DNA of 64,000 bases. Source: Streptomyces venezuelae. GTDB lineage: Bacteria > Actinomycetota > Actinomycetes > Streptomycetales > Streptomycetaceae. Position numbers and translations under genes: made by a program. The notes below the pieces were generated by a model that had not been told where the DNA came from, made no database searches, and worked only from the letters and a program-made list of their open reading frames with translations. Below are positions 51,307 through 59,850 of this stretch, piece after piece. Location: the NCBI RefSeq assembly GCF_008642355.1, contig NZ_CP029193.1, positions 3,992,001-4,056,000 on the forward strand, in the 5' to 3' direction. Numbering within the stretch: position 1 is the first letter of the stretch; every line of letters starts with the position of its first letter.

Positions 51307-52187
51307 AGCCCGACCTTTCGGTAGCGGCGCATCATCGCGCCGTAGCAGCCGGCGATGAGGCCGAGGACGACGACTACGTAGACAACGCCCACGCCGGACG
51401 AGGGGCCTTCCCCTCCGGGGAAGGCGGAGGTCGCGCCGAGGAACGCGGTCTGCACGCCGTCGATGAGCGTGATCGGCGAGAAGAGCCCGAGCCAGCTGAT
51501 GGCGTCGGCGCTGCTGTCCTGCTCGAACGCGATGGCCTGGACGGTGGACACCGCTCCGTAGGTGATGGTCAGGACGGCGATGACGGCGGCGATGCCGAAG
51601 CCGCGGCGGGGGGTGATCGCCGAGATGACGAGCGCGATGCCGGAGAAGAACAGGGAGAGAAGCGCCACGGAGACCAGTCCCTGTGCGAAGCCCTTGCTCT
51701 GGTCGGTGAAGTCGAGCTTGGCGAGCAGGGCTCCCGCGTAGAGCACGAGGAGCGGGGCGGCCGTGAGGACGAAGAGGGCCGAGGTCATCGCGGCGAACTT
51801 CGCCAGGACGTAGTCACCGCGCTCGATGGGCCGTGAGAAGTAGAGCGGGACGGTCTTGAAGCGCAGGTCGCGCGACACGGTCTGGGGGGCCTGGGCGGCC
51901 AGGAAGAGGCTGATGACGGCCTGCATGACGATGGCGTAGCGCGTGTAGTCCACGGGGAGGTCGTCGGCCTTGGTGGCCACGGCGACAGCCACCATGATCG
52001 CCGCGGGCACGCACATCACCGCGAAGAGGATCATCGGCAGGACCTTGGACTTGGCGGAACGCCCCAGTCCGTACGCGCCGCGCAGACTCTGCGAGAAGAG
52101 CGAGCGGCGGGCGTAGGCGCGGCCGAGGCGGGGGCCGTCGTAGTTCCGGTAGCCGATGTTGTGGATCTGGGTGGACTCGGTGCTCAT
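51303..52187 (-). CDS. ABC-2-type transporter permease
   Basis: A 294-residue permease with six helices (MILFAVMCVPAAIMVAVAVA, VVYVVVVLGLIAGCYGAMMR at the end). An N-terminal segment, IHNIGYRNYDGPRLGRAYAR, is characteristic of this actinobacterial group. ATG 52187 overlaps the upstream ATPase stop by four bases. Confidence 0.9.
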   Translation of the reverse strand: MSTESTQIHNIGYRNYDGPRLGRAYARRSLFSQSLRGAYGLGRSAKSKVLPMILFAVMCVPAAIMVAVAVATKADDLPVDYTRYAIVMQAVISLFLAAQAPQTVSRDLRFKTVPLYFSRPIERGDYVLAKFAAMTSALFVLTAAPLLVLYAGALLAKLDFTDQSKGFAQGLVSVALLSLFFSGIALVISAITPRRGFGIAAVIAVLTITYGAVSTVQAIAFEQDSSADAISWLGLFSPITLIDGVQTAFLGATSAFPGGEGPSSGVGVVYVVVVLGLIAGCYGAMMRRYRKVGL

Positions 52188-53197
52188 CGCGCCCCTCCCT
52201 CCTTCTGCTGTGCGGCGGCGGTGGCCGCCCATGCGGCCGCGCGTTCGGTCTCGGGCTCCTGCCGCGGCTCGTCCTTGAAGACCTCGGCGATGTGGTGCCT
52301 GCGCTGTTCCATGCGGACCAGGCCGAGGCCGAGGTCGGCGACGAGGTCGCGCACGATGTCGTACGTCTCCTCGCCCTCCGCGGTGAGCAGGATCGTGTGC
52401 CCGGCGCCGGGCAGTTCGCCGCCGGTCTCGGTGTCGATGCCACGTGCCTGGAGCGCGTCGCGCAGCGCCCGGGTGCCGTCGGGGTGTTCGTCGTTGTCCG
52501 TGACCTCGACGGCGAGTGTCGTCGTGGTCTGCGTGAAGTCGGTGGTGGAGCTGGACCGCAGGAGCTTGCCGCCGTCGATGACGACGACGTGGTCGCAGGT
52601 GCGCTCCAGCTCGCCGAGGAGGTGCGAGGTGACGAGGACCGAGATGCCGAAGTCGGTGTGGACGCGGCGGATCAGGCCGAGCATCTCGTCGCGTCCGACC
52701 GGGTCGAGGCCGTTCGTCGGCTCGTCGAGGAAGACCAGCTGGGGGTCGTGGACGAGCGCCTGGGCGAGCTTCACGCGCTGCTTCATGCCGGTCGAGTAGC
52801 CGCCCATGGGGCGGTACCGCTCTTCGTAGAGGCCGACGTGGCGCAGGGTGTCCGCGGTGCGTTCGCGGGCGGCGGTCGGCGGGAGGCCGGACATGCGTGC
52901 CATGTGGACGACGAACTCGGTGGCCGAGACGTCGGGGGGCAGGCAGTCGTGCTCCGGCATGTAGCCGACGCGCTCGCGGATCTCGCCGCCTCGGGTGGCG
53001 ACGTCGAGTCCGAGCACGGCGGCGCGGCCCTCCGTGGCGGGGGACAGACCCAGCAGGATCTTGATCAGTGTGGACTTACCGGCTCCGTTGGCTCCGACGA
53101 GTCCGGTCACACCGGGCCCGATGTCCATGGAGAGCCGGTCAAGCGCGGTCACCCTGGGGAACCGCTTGCTCAGGCTTTCGGTCGCGATCACAGTCAC
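52184..53197 (-). CDS. ABC transporter ATPase
   Basis: A 337-residue ATPase starting MTVIATESLSKRFPRV. Walker A is GANGAGKS, the signature GYSTGMKQRVKLAQALVHDP and Walker B LVFLDEPTNGLDP, with an extended C-terminus. GTG 53197 lies 6 bases after TACGTT, a good -10 box, so the operon mRNA is probably leaderless. It is the first gene of the four-gene operon. Confidence 0.92.
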   Translation of the reverse strand: MTVIATESLSKRFPRVTALDRLSMDIGPGVTGLVGANGAGKSTLIKILLGLSPATEGRAAVLGLDVATRGGEIRERVGYMPEHDCLPPDVSATEFVVHMARMSGLPPTAARERTADTLRHVGLYEERYRPMGGYSTGMKQRVKLAQALVHDPQLVFLDEPTNGLDPVGRDEMLGLIRRVHTDFGISVLVTSHLLGELERTCDHVVVIDGGKLLRSSSTTDFTQTTTTLAVEVTDNDEHPDGTRALRDALQARGIDTETGGELPGAGHTILLTAEGEETYDIVRDLVADLGLGLVRMEQRRHHIAEVFKDEPRQEPETERAAAWAATAAAQQKEGGAR

Positions 53198-53451
53198 GGT
53201 TCGAACGTAGTGGCGCACACCACAACGGGTCGTCAGACCATGGGCCTGACCCGCTCTCACTCTGGAGTATTACGGGCCCGTAAGGGTCGTCCTGAAGTCG
53301 ACCCCTGAGGGTTCTTCCGGACCTTCCCCGCGGGGTTGGACAGAACTATTGACGTAGCCGCCGGGCATTGTCACATTCATCAGTGTCAAGTTACGACCGC
53401 GTACGGCGATGGACCGGACACGGGAAGACCGGACTCGGGACGGACGGTGGC

Positions 53452-54303
53452 ATGACCTCAGCAGTGACAGGCGAACTCTCCGCGGAACTGCGGGGGTTCA
53501 GAGAGGTTCAGACCCTGGCGTACGCGTGCGCGGAGGCGGTCGCGGCACAGCTCAAACCGGGTGTGACGGAGCGCGAGGCGGCGCGGATGCAGCGCGAGTG
53601 GCTGCGCGAGCGGGGCGTACGGGACTGGTTCCATCTGCCCTTCGCCTGGTTCGGCGACCGTACGGCGTTCGTGAACTTCCGTGTCCCGCTGCAGTTCTTC
53701 CCGACCAACCGCAGGCTGGAGCCGGGGATGCCGTTCATCCTCGACATGGCCCCGGTGTACAAGGGGTTCACGGCGGACATCGGCTATTCCGGCTGTCTCG
53801 GCCTCAACCCGGTGCACGACAAGCTCCTCGCCGACCTGGAGGCGCACCGCGAGCTGATCCTGCGCGAGGTCCGCGAGCGCCGCCCGCTCCGTGAGATCTA
53901 CGAGGACGTGGACCGCCTCATGGTCCGCCAGGGATACGCGAACCGGCATCGGGCGTATCCCTTCGGCGTCATCGCGCACAAGGTCGACCGGGTCAGGGAA
54001 CGCCGTTTCACGCCGCACCTGTTCGGGTTCGGTACGCAGTCGCTGAAGGGCCTGGCGAGCGACGCCCTGCACGGGCACAGGGACGGCTGGTCGCCGCTGT
54101 GGTCCCCGTACAAATTCTCCGACCACCCGCCCCGAAAGGGGCTCTGGGCGGTCGAACCGCACCTCGGCTTCCGGGGTACGGGCGCGAAGTTCGAGGAGAT
54201 CCTCGTCGTCACCGACTCCAAGGACCCCGAACAGAGCGCGTTCTGGCTGGACGACGATCTGCCGCATGTGCGGCGCTGGGCTGAGGAGAGGGCCGCCGCA
54301 TGA
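53452..54303 (+). CDS. M24-family metallopeptidase-like protein
   Basis: A 283-residue pita-bread fold protein without the N-terminal domain of aminopeptidase P. All five metal ligands can be placed: ILDMAPV, TADIGYS, the His in GVIAHKVD, WAVEPHLG and KFEEILVV. An extra segment of about 55 residues (RRFTPHLFGFGTQSLKGLAS...) sits after the His ligand. It overlaps the next gene (ATGA) and is probably an amidase or peptidase acting with the lipid-type enzymes downstream; the substrate is unknown. Confidence 0.85.
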   Translation: MTSAVTGELSAELRGFREVQTLAYACAEAVAAQLKPGVTEREAARMQREWLRERGVRDWFHLPFAWFGDRTAFVNFRVPLQFFPTNRRLEPGMPFILDMAPVYKGFTADIGYSGCLGLNPVHDKLLADLEAHRELILREVRERRPLREIYEDVDRLMVRQGYANRHRAYPFGVIAHKVDRVRERRFTPHLFGFGTQSLKGLASDALHGHRDGWSPLWSPYKFSDHPPRKGLWAVEPHLGFRGTGAKFEEILVVTDSKDPEQSAFWLDDDLPHVRRWAEERAAA

Positions 54304-56111
54304 CGACCGGAGACAGCACCAAGGGCACCGGCGAGGGCACGGCCGGAGGCAGGGGCCTGCGGGACGCGCGTGAGCGGTGGGTCCGGACGGGCGGCGTGGA
54401 GCTGTGCGTCGCCGAGCTCGGCGACCCGGAGCGGCCCACGATCGTGCTTGTACACGGGTATCCGGACTCCAAGGAGGTGTGGTCCGAGGTCGCGGAGCGC
54501 CTGGCCGACCACTTCCACGTCGTGCTGTACGACGTCCGGGGGCACGGCAGGTCGACGGCTCCGCGGCCGCTGCGCGGCGGCTTCACCCTGGAGAAGCTGA
54601 CCGATGACTTCGTGGCGGTCATCGACGCGGTCAGCCCGGACAGGCCGGTGCACGTGGTCGGGCACGACTGGGGTTCGGTGCAGTCCTGGGAGTTCGTCAC
54701 GGTCAAGCGGACGGAGGGCCGCATCGCGTCCTTCACATCGATGTCGGGGCCCTCGCTGGACCACTTCGGCCACTGGATCAAGAAGCGCGTCTCCCGGCCG
54801 ACGCCGCGCAAGGTGGGCCAGCTCCTCGGCCAGGGCGCCAAGTCCTGGTACGTGTACCTGCTGCACACCCCCGCCCTCCCCGAGCTCGCCTGGCGCGGTC
54901 CGCTCGGCAAGCAGTGGCCGAAGATCCTGCAACGCATGGAGAAGGTCCCCGCGGGCGACTATCCGACGGCGTCGCTGCCCCAGGACGCCGCGCACGGCGC
55001 CTGGCTCTACCGGGACAACATCCGCGCGCGACTGCGCAGGCCGCGCACCGATGCGTACGCGCACGCACCCGTGCAGCTCATCACGCCCTCCGGGGACATC
55101 TTCCTGTCCGAGCGGCTCTACGACGAGCTGGAGATGTGGGCCCCGCGGCTGGTCCGGCGCACCCTGCCCGCCAAGCACTGGGTGCCGCGCACCAGGCCCG
55201 ACCGGCTGGCCGCGTGGATCGGGGAGTTCGTCACGTCCAACGAGGAAGGCCTGCCCACCCGGGACAGCGCCGCCACCGGGAAGCACGCCGACCGCTTCGG
55301 CGGTCAGCTCGTCCTGGTCACCGGGGCGGGCAGCGGCATCGGGCGGGCCACCGCCTTCGCGTTCGCCGAGGCGGGCGCGCGCGTGGTGGCCGTCGACCGG
55401 GACGCCGAGAGCGCGGCGCGCACCGCGGAGATGTCCCGCCTGATAGGCGCCCCGGACGCCTGGGGTGAGGCGGTCGACGTCTCCGACGAGCAGGCCATGG
55501 AGAAGCTGGCCGCCCGGGTCGCCGCGGAGTACGGCGTGGTGGACGTCCTGGTGAACAACGCGGGCATCGGTCTCGCGGGCTCCTTCCTCGACACCACGGG
55601 CGACGACTGGAAGAAGGTCCTCGACGTCAACCTGTGGGGCGTCATCCACGGCTGCCGCCTCTTCGGCAAGCAGATGGCAGAGCGCGGGCAGGGCGGCCAC
55701 ATCGTGAACACCGCGTCGGCGGCGGCGTACCAGCCGTCCAAGTCCCTTCCCGCCTACAGCACCTCGAAGGCCGCGGTCCTGATGCTCAGCGAGTGCCTGC
55801 GCGCGGAGCTCGCGGACCAGGGCATCGGCGTCTCCGCGATCTGTCCGGGCTTCGTGAACACCAACATCACGTCGACGTCCCGGTTCGTCGGCGTCGGGGC
55901 GGACGAGGAGAAGCGCCGCCAGAAGAAGTCCGCCCGGCTGTACGGCCTGCGGAACTATCCGCCGGAGAAGGTCGCCGACGCGATCCTGCACGCCGTCGTC
56001 AAGAACCAGGCGGTGGTCCCGGTCACCCCCGAGGCGCGCGGCGCCCGCTTCATGTCGCGCCTCAGCCCGAAGGCCCTGCGTGCGATCGCCCGACTGGAGC
56101 CGCCGTTGTGA
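54300..56111 (+). CDS. ephD: Epoxide-hydrolase-like / short-chain dehydrogenase fusion (EphD-like)
   Basis: A 603-residue bifunctional protein. The alpha/beta-hydrolase half (about 25-320) has VHGYPDSKE (oxyanion region), nucleophile Asp123 in GHDWGS and base His293. The SDR half (about 335-595) has the NAD(P) motif TGAGSGIG at 341, NNAG and the catalytic Tyr486-x3-Lys490 (YSTSK). The same domain order occurs in mycobacterial EphD, which acts on epoxidised lipids. Coupled hydrolysis and oxidation of a lipid epoxide is the likely chemistry. The stop overlaps the next gene (GTGA). Confidence 0.9.
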   Translation: MTTGDSTKGTGEGTAGGRGLRDARERWVRTGGVELCVAELGDPERPTIVLVHGYPDSKEVWSEVAERLADHFHVVLYDVRGHGRSTAPRPLRGGFTLEKLTDDFVAVIDAVSPDRPVHVVGHDWGSVQSWEFVTVKRTEGRIASFTSMSGPSLDHFGHWIKKRVSRPTPRKVGQLLGQGAKSWYVYLLHTPALPELAWRGPLGKQWPKILQRMEKVPAGDYPTASLPQDAAHGAWLYRDNIRARLRRPRTDAYAHAPVQLITPSGDIFLSERLYDELEMWAPRLVRRTLPAKHWVPRTRPDRLAAWIGEFVTSNEEGLPTRDSAATGKHADRFGGQLVLVTGAGSGIGRATAFAFAEAGARVVAVDRDAESAARTAEMSRLIGAPDAWGEAVDVSDEQAMEKLAARVAAEYGVVDVLVNNAGIGLAGSFLDTTGDDWKKVLDVNLWGVIHGCRLFGKQMAERGQGGHIVNTASAAAYQPSKSLPAYSTSKAAVLMLSECLRAELADQGIGVSAICPGFVNTNITSTSRFVGVGADEEKRRQKKSARLYGLRNYPPEKVADAILHAVVKNQAVVPVTPEARGARFMSRLSPKALRAIARLEPPL

Positions 56112-57040
56112 ACACGGAGAAGGGGCCGGGCACAGGCGCCGAGGAGCACTACGCGATCGTTCCGCGCCGGGTCTCGTTCGAATGGGACGGGACACCGCTG
56201 CACTGGATACCGGACGAGCCGACCGCCACGCACGTCATCAACGTCCTGCACCTGCTGCTCCCCGCGGGGGAGCGGTGGTTCGTGAAGGTCTTCAAGGAAG
56301 GCCTGCCGCTGATCACCGATCCGGTGCTGCGGGCCGACGTGAAGGGATTCATGGGCCAGGAGGCCACGCACAGCGTGCAGCACGCGCACGTGCTGGACCA
56401 CCTGGCGGCCCAACACCTCGACACGACCGCCTTCACGAAGTACGTCGACTTCCTCTTCGAGAAGCTCCTCGGGGAGCGGCCGCCGCTTGGCGCGCCGGTG
56501 CCGACGCAGGAGTGGCTGCGTTTCCGGCTGTCGATCATCGCCGCGATCGAGCAGTTCACGGCGGTCCTCGGCAACTGGGTCCTGCACGCCGAGGGCCTCG
56601 ACCGCGCGGGGTCCGACGAGGTGATGCTCGACCTCCTGCGCTGGCACGGCGCGGAGGAGGTCGAGCACCGCGCGGTCGCCTTCGACATGTTCCAGCACTG
56701 CGGCGGACGGGGCCTGCCCCGATATGCCCGACGCGTCGCGGGCATGACGGTCACGGCGCCGGTGATGCTGTACCTGTGGGTGTGGGGCACTGCCTGTCTG
56801 ATCCGCCACGACCCTCGACTCGCTGGCCGTCCGCGGTACTCACTGGCCGAGCACAACCGGGCGGTCGGGAAGGGTCTGCTGCCCACCTGGCGTGAGCTCG
56901 GCACGGCGATACCGCGCTACCTGCGACGGTCGTACCATCCCTCGCAGGAAGGCTCGTTGCGCAAGGCCGTCGAGTACCTGGCGCAGTCGCCCGCGGCGCG
57001 GGTGGCGGCGGGCGCCATCGGCCGGACGGCCACCGCATAG
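56108..57040 (+). CDS. PF10118-type metal-dependent hydrolase-like protein
   Basis: A 310-residue all-helical protein of the PF10118 family. Likely metal ligands are Glu55 (PAGERWF), Glu85, His88 and His92 (GQEATHSVQH) and the later EEVEHRAVAFD, a pattern resembling di-iron ferritin-like enzymes. One hydrophobic segment (VTAPVMLYLWVWGTACL) may touch the membrane. GTG 56108 overlaps the EphD-like stop, so the three genes from 53452 form one coupled operon. The family is poorly characterised; oxygenation of a lipid is possible. Confidence 0.85.
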   Translation: MNTEKGPGTGAEEHYAIVPRRVSFEWDGTPLHWIPDEPTATHVINVLHLLLPAGERWFVKVFKEGLPLITDPVLRADVKGFMGQEATHSVQHAHVLDHLAAQHLDTTAFTKYVDFLFEKLLGERPPLGAPVPTQEWLRFRLSIIAAIEQFTAVLGNWVLHAEGLDRAGSDEVMLDLLRWHGAEEVEHRAVAFDMFQHCGGRGLPRYARRVAGMTVTAPVMLYLWVWGTACLIRHDPRLAGRPRYSLAEHNRAVGKGLLPTWRELGTAIPRYLRRSYHPSQEGSLRKAVEYLAQSPAARVAAGAIGRTATA

Positions 57041-57125
57041 GGGGCGCCGCGTGGGTCGGCCCCCGCCGCCCGGCCCGGCTTTCGGCGCAGGGTTTCGGCA
57101 CGAGTCAGCACGGAGGACGGGCAGC

Positions 57126-58031
57126 GTGGAGTACCGCATCGAGGATCTGGCGCACCACAGCGGCGCGACGGTCCGGACCATCCGCGCCTATCAGGACCGC
57201 GGTCTGCTCCCCCGCCCGGAGCGCCGCGGCCGGGCCAACGTGTACGGGGACGCGCACCTGGCACGGCTGCGGCAGATCGCGGACCTGCTGGATCGCGGTT
57301 ACACCCTGGCCTCCATCAAGGAGCTCCTGGAGGCCTGGGACGCCGGGCGCGGCCTCGGCGGGGTGCTCGGGCTGGTCGCCGAGGTCGACGGGCCGTGGAC
57401 GGACGAGAAGGCCGACCGGATCACCCGGGCCGAGCTCGACGCGGCGTTCGGCGGCACTCCGGACGAGGCGGCGGTGGCCGACGCGGTCGCGCTCGGTGTG
57501 CTGGAGCCGGTTCCGGGACGCGAGGACGAGTACTTGGTGCCGAGCCCGCAAGAGCTGTCCGTGGCCGTGGAGTTGTACGCGGCCGGTGTACCACTCCTCG
57601 CAATATCGGGGCATTTGCGGGAGTTGAGGGGCCAGGTCGAGCACATAGCCGCGCGTTTCCTGGAGTTCACGACCGAGCACGTCTTCGCGCGCTACCTCGA
57701 CCATCATCCGCCGACGGAGGCGGACGCGGCCGAAGCGGCTTCCCTCGTACGCAAACTGCGCCCGCTCGCCCAGCAGTCGGTGGACGCCGAACTCGCCCGT
57801 GCCATGCGGCTGTTCGCCACAAAGCATTTGCGTCAGCACTTGGAGACGGGGGAGGCGCCGCGCGCGGCGGAGGAGCCGCACTATGTGGCCCTTCCGGCAT
57901 CCACAATGCAGGCCGTGCGAGCGCTGGTTGGCGAGGACAACGCCGCTGCGTTCATCGCCGCGGCCGCTGAACGCGAAGTACAGACACGCCGGTTGGACGC
58001 CTTTGCCGGAAACCCGGGCAGAATTAGCTGA
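57126..58031 (+). CDS. MerR-family regulator
   Basis: A 301-residue regulator. The MerR HTH is at residues 3-70 (YRIEDLAHHSGATVRTIRAY, LARLRQIADLLDRGYTLASI). The C-terminal part is long, alpha-helical and unusually large for MerR, suggesting a bulky ligand. GTG 57126 has GGAGGA upstream. It lies 85 bases after the PF10118 gene on the same strand and probably controls that operon. Confidence 0.88.
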   Translation: MEYRIEDLAHHSGATVRTIRAYQDRGLLPRPERRGRANVYGDAHLARLRQIADLLDRGYTLASIKELLEAWDAGRGLGGVLGLVAEVDGPWTDEKADRITRAELDAAFGGTPDEAAVADAVALGVLEPVPGREDEYLVPSPQELSVAVELYAAGVPLLAISGHLRELRGQVEHIAARFLEFTTEHVFARYLDHHPPTEADAAEAASLVRKLRPLAQQSVDAELARAMRLFATKHLRQHLETGEAPRAAEEPHYVALPASTMQAVRALVGEDNAAAFIAAAAEREVQTRRLDAFAGNPGRIS

Positions 58032-58086
58032 ATTGGGCAAATGCCGCCAATGGCACGGCAGTTGTCCCCAGAATCGCCAACTGGCC

Positions 58087-58115
58087 TGTGGATAACTTGA
58101 CTTGGCTGTGGATCA
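58087..58115. promoter_or_regulatory. DnaA box pair
   Basis: TGTGGATAA (58087-58095) and TGTGGATCA (58107-58115) lie in the AT-rich leader before kptA, 20 bases apart on the same strand. The first is a perfect DnaA box, the second has one mismatch. Confidence 0.5.
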
Positions 58116-58199
58116 AACCTTTGGGCCGGAATCTCTCGATGAAAAATCGATGGACGAAAATCGAGTGCGCGGAGAACGGATGACCGAGACGCTGAACCC

Positions 58200-58787
58200 A
58201 TGAAAGAAGGACGTCCCGCAGGAAAGGGACCCCGCACCGCGGACGAACAGCGCACCGTGAAGGTGTCCAAGTACCTGTCGAGACACCTGCGCCACAGTCC
58301 GGAACGGATCGGCCTCACCCTCGACGCGAACGGCTGGGTGGAGATCGACGCGCTTCTCGCCGCGGCCGCAGCCCACCGTTTCCCCGTCACCCGGGCAGAG
58401 CTCGACCACGTCGTGGCCGTCAACGACAAGCAGCGCTTCGCCGTCGAGGGCGGCCGGATCCGCGCGAGTCAGGGCCACTCCGTCGAGGTCGATCTGGACC
58501 TGCCCCCGGCGGCCCCGCCCGCGTACCTCTACCACGGGACCGTCGCCGCCCACCTGGCCGCGATCCGCGCCGAAGGCCTGCGGCCCATGAACCGGCACGC
58601 CGTGCACCTCTCGCCCGACCGCGAGACCGCGACCCGCGTCGGTGCCCGCCGGGGACGGCCCGTCGTCCTGTCCGTCGACGCGGGCGCCATGCACCGCGCC
58701 GGACACGTCTTCCAGGTCAGCGCCAACGGAGTCTGGCTCACGGCCGCGGTGCCGCCCGGCTTCCTGCGGTTCCCGGAGCCGCGCTGA
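58200..58787 (+). CDS. kptA: RNA 2'-phosphotransferase (KptA/Tpt1)
   Basis: A 195-residue enzyme that transfers an RNA 2'-phosphate to NAD+. The N-terminal winged helix has KYLSRHLRHSPERIGLTLDA (Arg-His of the active site). The ART-like half has YLYHGTVAAHLAAIRAEGL, HAVHLSPDRETATRVGARRG and the final SANGVWLTAAVPPGFL. Bacteria rarely have intron-spliced tRNA with such phosphates, so the natural substrate is unclear. The start is ATG 58200. Confidence 0.93.
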   Translation: MKEGRPAGKGPRTADEQRTVKVSKYLSRHLRHSPERIGLTLDANGWVEIDALLAAAAAHRFPVTRAELDHVVAVNDKQRFAVEGGRIRASQGHSVEVDLDLPPAAPPAYLYHGTVAAHLAAIRAEGLRPMNRHAVHLSPDRETATRVGARRGRPVVLSVDAGAMHRAGHVFQVSANGVWLTAAVPPGFLRFPEPR

Positions 58788-58807
58788 GAGCCCCCCGGAC
58801 GAGACCG

Positions 58808-58823
58808 GGCCCCCCGGGGGGCC
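58808..58823. terminator. Terminator between kptA and the LLM gene
   Basis: GGCCCCCCGGGGGGCC is a perfect 16-base palindrome between convergent genes. A GGCCGCTTCAGCCC-type 14-mer is repeated directly after it. Confidence 0.55.
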
Positions 58824-58844
58824 GCTTCAGCCCCGGGGGCCGCT

Positions 58845-59756
58845 TCAGCCCAGTTGGGCGGTCGCCTCGGTGGCGATCCGCTCGAACACCGACTGGTCGG
58901 CGGCGAAGTCGGAGCCGGGGATCGGCCAGTGGACGGCGAGCTCGGTGAAGCCGAGTTCCTGGTGGCGGCCCGCGAAGTCCACGAAGGCGTCCAGCGACTG
59001 CAGCGGGCCGTTGCGGTCCGGGGTGAAGCCCGTCAGAAGGATCTTGTCGAGTTCGGTCACGTCGCGGCCGGCCTCCGCGCAGGCCTTGCCCAGCTTGTCG
59101 ACCTGGCCGCGGATCGCCTCGCGGGACTCCTCGGGCGTCCCCGACTCGTAGAGCTTCGGGTCCCCCGTGGTCACCCATGCCTGCCCGTGCCGTGCCGCGA
59201 GCCGCAGTCCGCGCGGGCCGGTGGCGGCGACCGCGAAGGGCAGCCTCGGCCGCTGCGCGCAGCCAGGGATGTTGCGCGCCTCGCGCGCCGAGTAGAAGGT
59301 CCCCTCGTACGTCACCGCGTCCTCGGTGAGCAGCCGGTCGAGCAGCGGCACGAACTCGCCGAAGCGGTCGGCGCGCTCGCGCGGGGTCCACGGCTCCTCG
59401 TCGGCCTTGAGCAGGGTCGTCGCGTCGAAGCCGTTGCCGCCCGCTCCGATGCCGAGCGTGATCCGTCCGCCGGAGATGTCGTCGAGTGAGATGAGTTCCT
59501 TGGCGAGCGTCACGGGGTGCCGGAAATTGGGCGACGTGACGAGTGTCCCGAGGCGCAGCCGCTCGGTGACCACCGCGGCGGCCGTCAGCGTCGGCAGCGC
59601 GCCGAACCACGGGCCGTCGCGGAACGTGCGCCAGGCCAGGTGGTCGTACGTGTACGCCGTGTGGAAGCCGAGCTCCTCGGCCCGCAGCCACTGATCGCGG
59701 CCGCCCTCGTTCCAGCGGTTCACGGGGAGAATCACGGTGCTCAGGCGCAGACTCAT
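58845..59756 (-). CDS. LLM-class F420-dependent oxidoreductase
   Basis: A 303-residue luciferase-like TIM-barrel, probably using F420. Typical segments are RAEELGFHTAYTYDHLAWRT, LRLGTLVTSPNFRHPVTLAKEL, DDISGGRITLGIGAGGNGFD, APRERADRF-like TPRERADRFGEF and PRLPFAVAATGPRGLRLAARHG. It converges with kptA. The substrate is unknown. Confidence 0.92.
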   Translation of the reverse strand: MSLRLSTVILPVNRWNEGGRDQWLRAEELGFHTAYTYDHLAWRTFRDGPWFGALPTLTAAAVVTERLRLGTLVTSPNFRHPVTLAKELISLDDISGGRITLGIGAGGNGFDATTLLKADEEPWTPRERADRFGEFVPLLDRLLTEDAVTYEGTFYSAREARNIPGCAQRPRLPFAVAATGPRGLRLAARHGQAWVTTGDPKLYESGTPEESREAIRGQVDKLGKACAEAGRDVTELDKILLTGFTPDRNGPLQSLDAFVDFAGRHQELGFTELAVHWPIPGSDFAADQSVFERIATEATAQLG

Positions 59757-59850
59757 GCCTCAGAGCTTACGGGGGCCCGGAGTGCGCCCGCCCACTCAGA
59801 TGTGCGCCCCAGCGCACGCCCGTGCAGCCTGGTGCGGGACAATCGACGGC

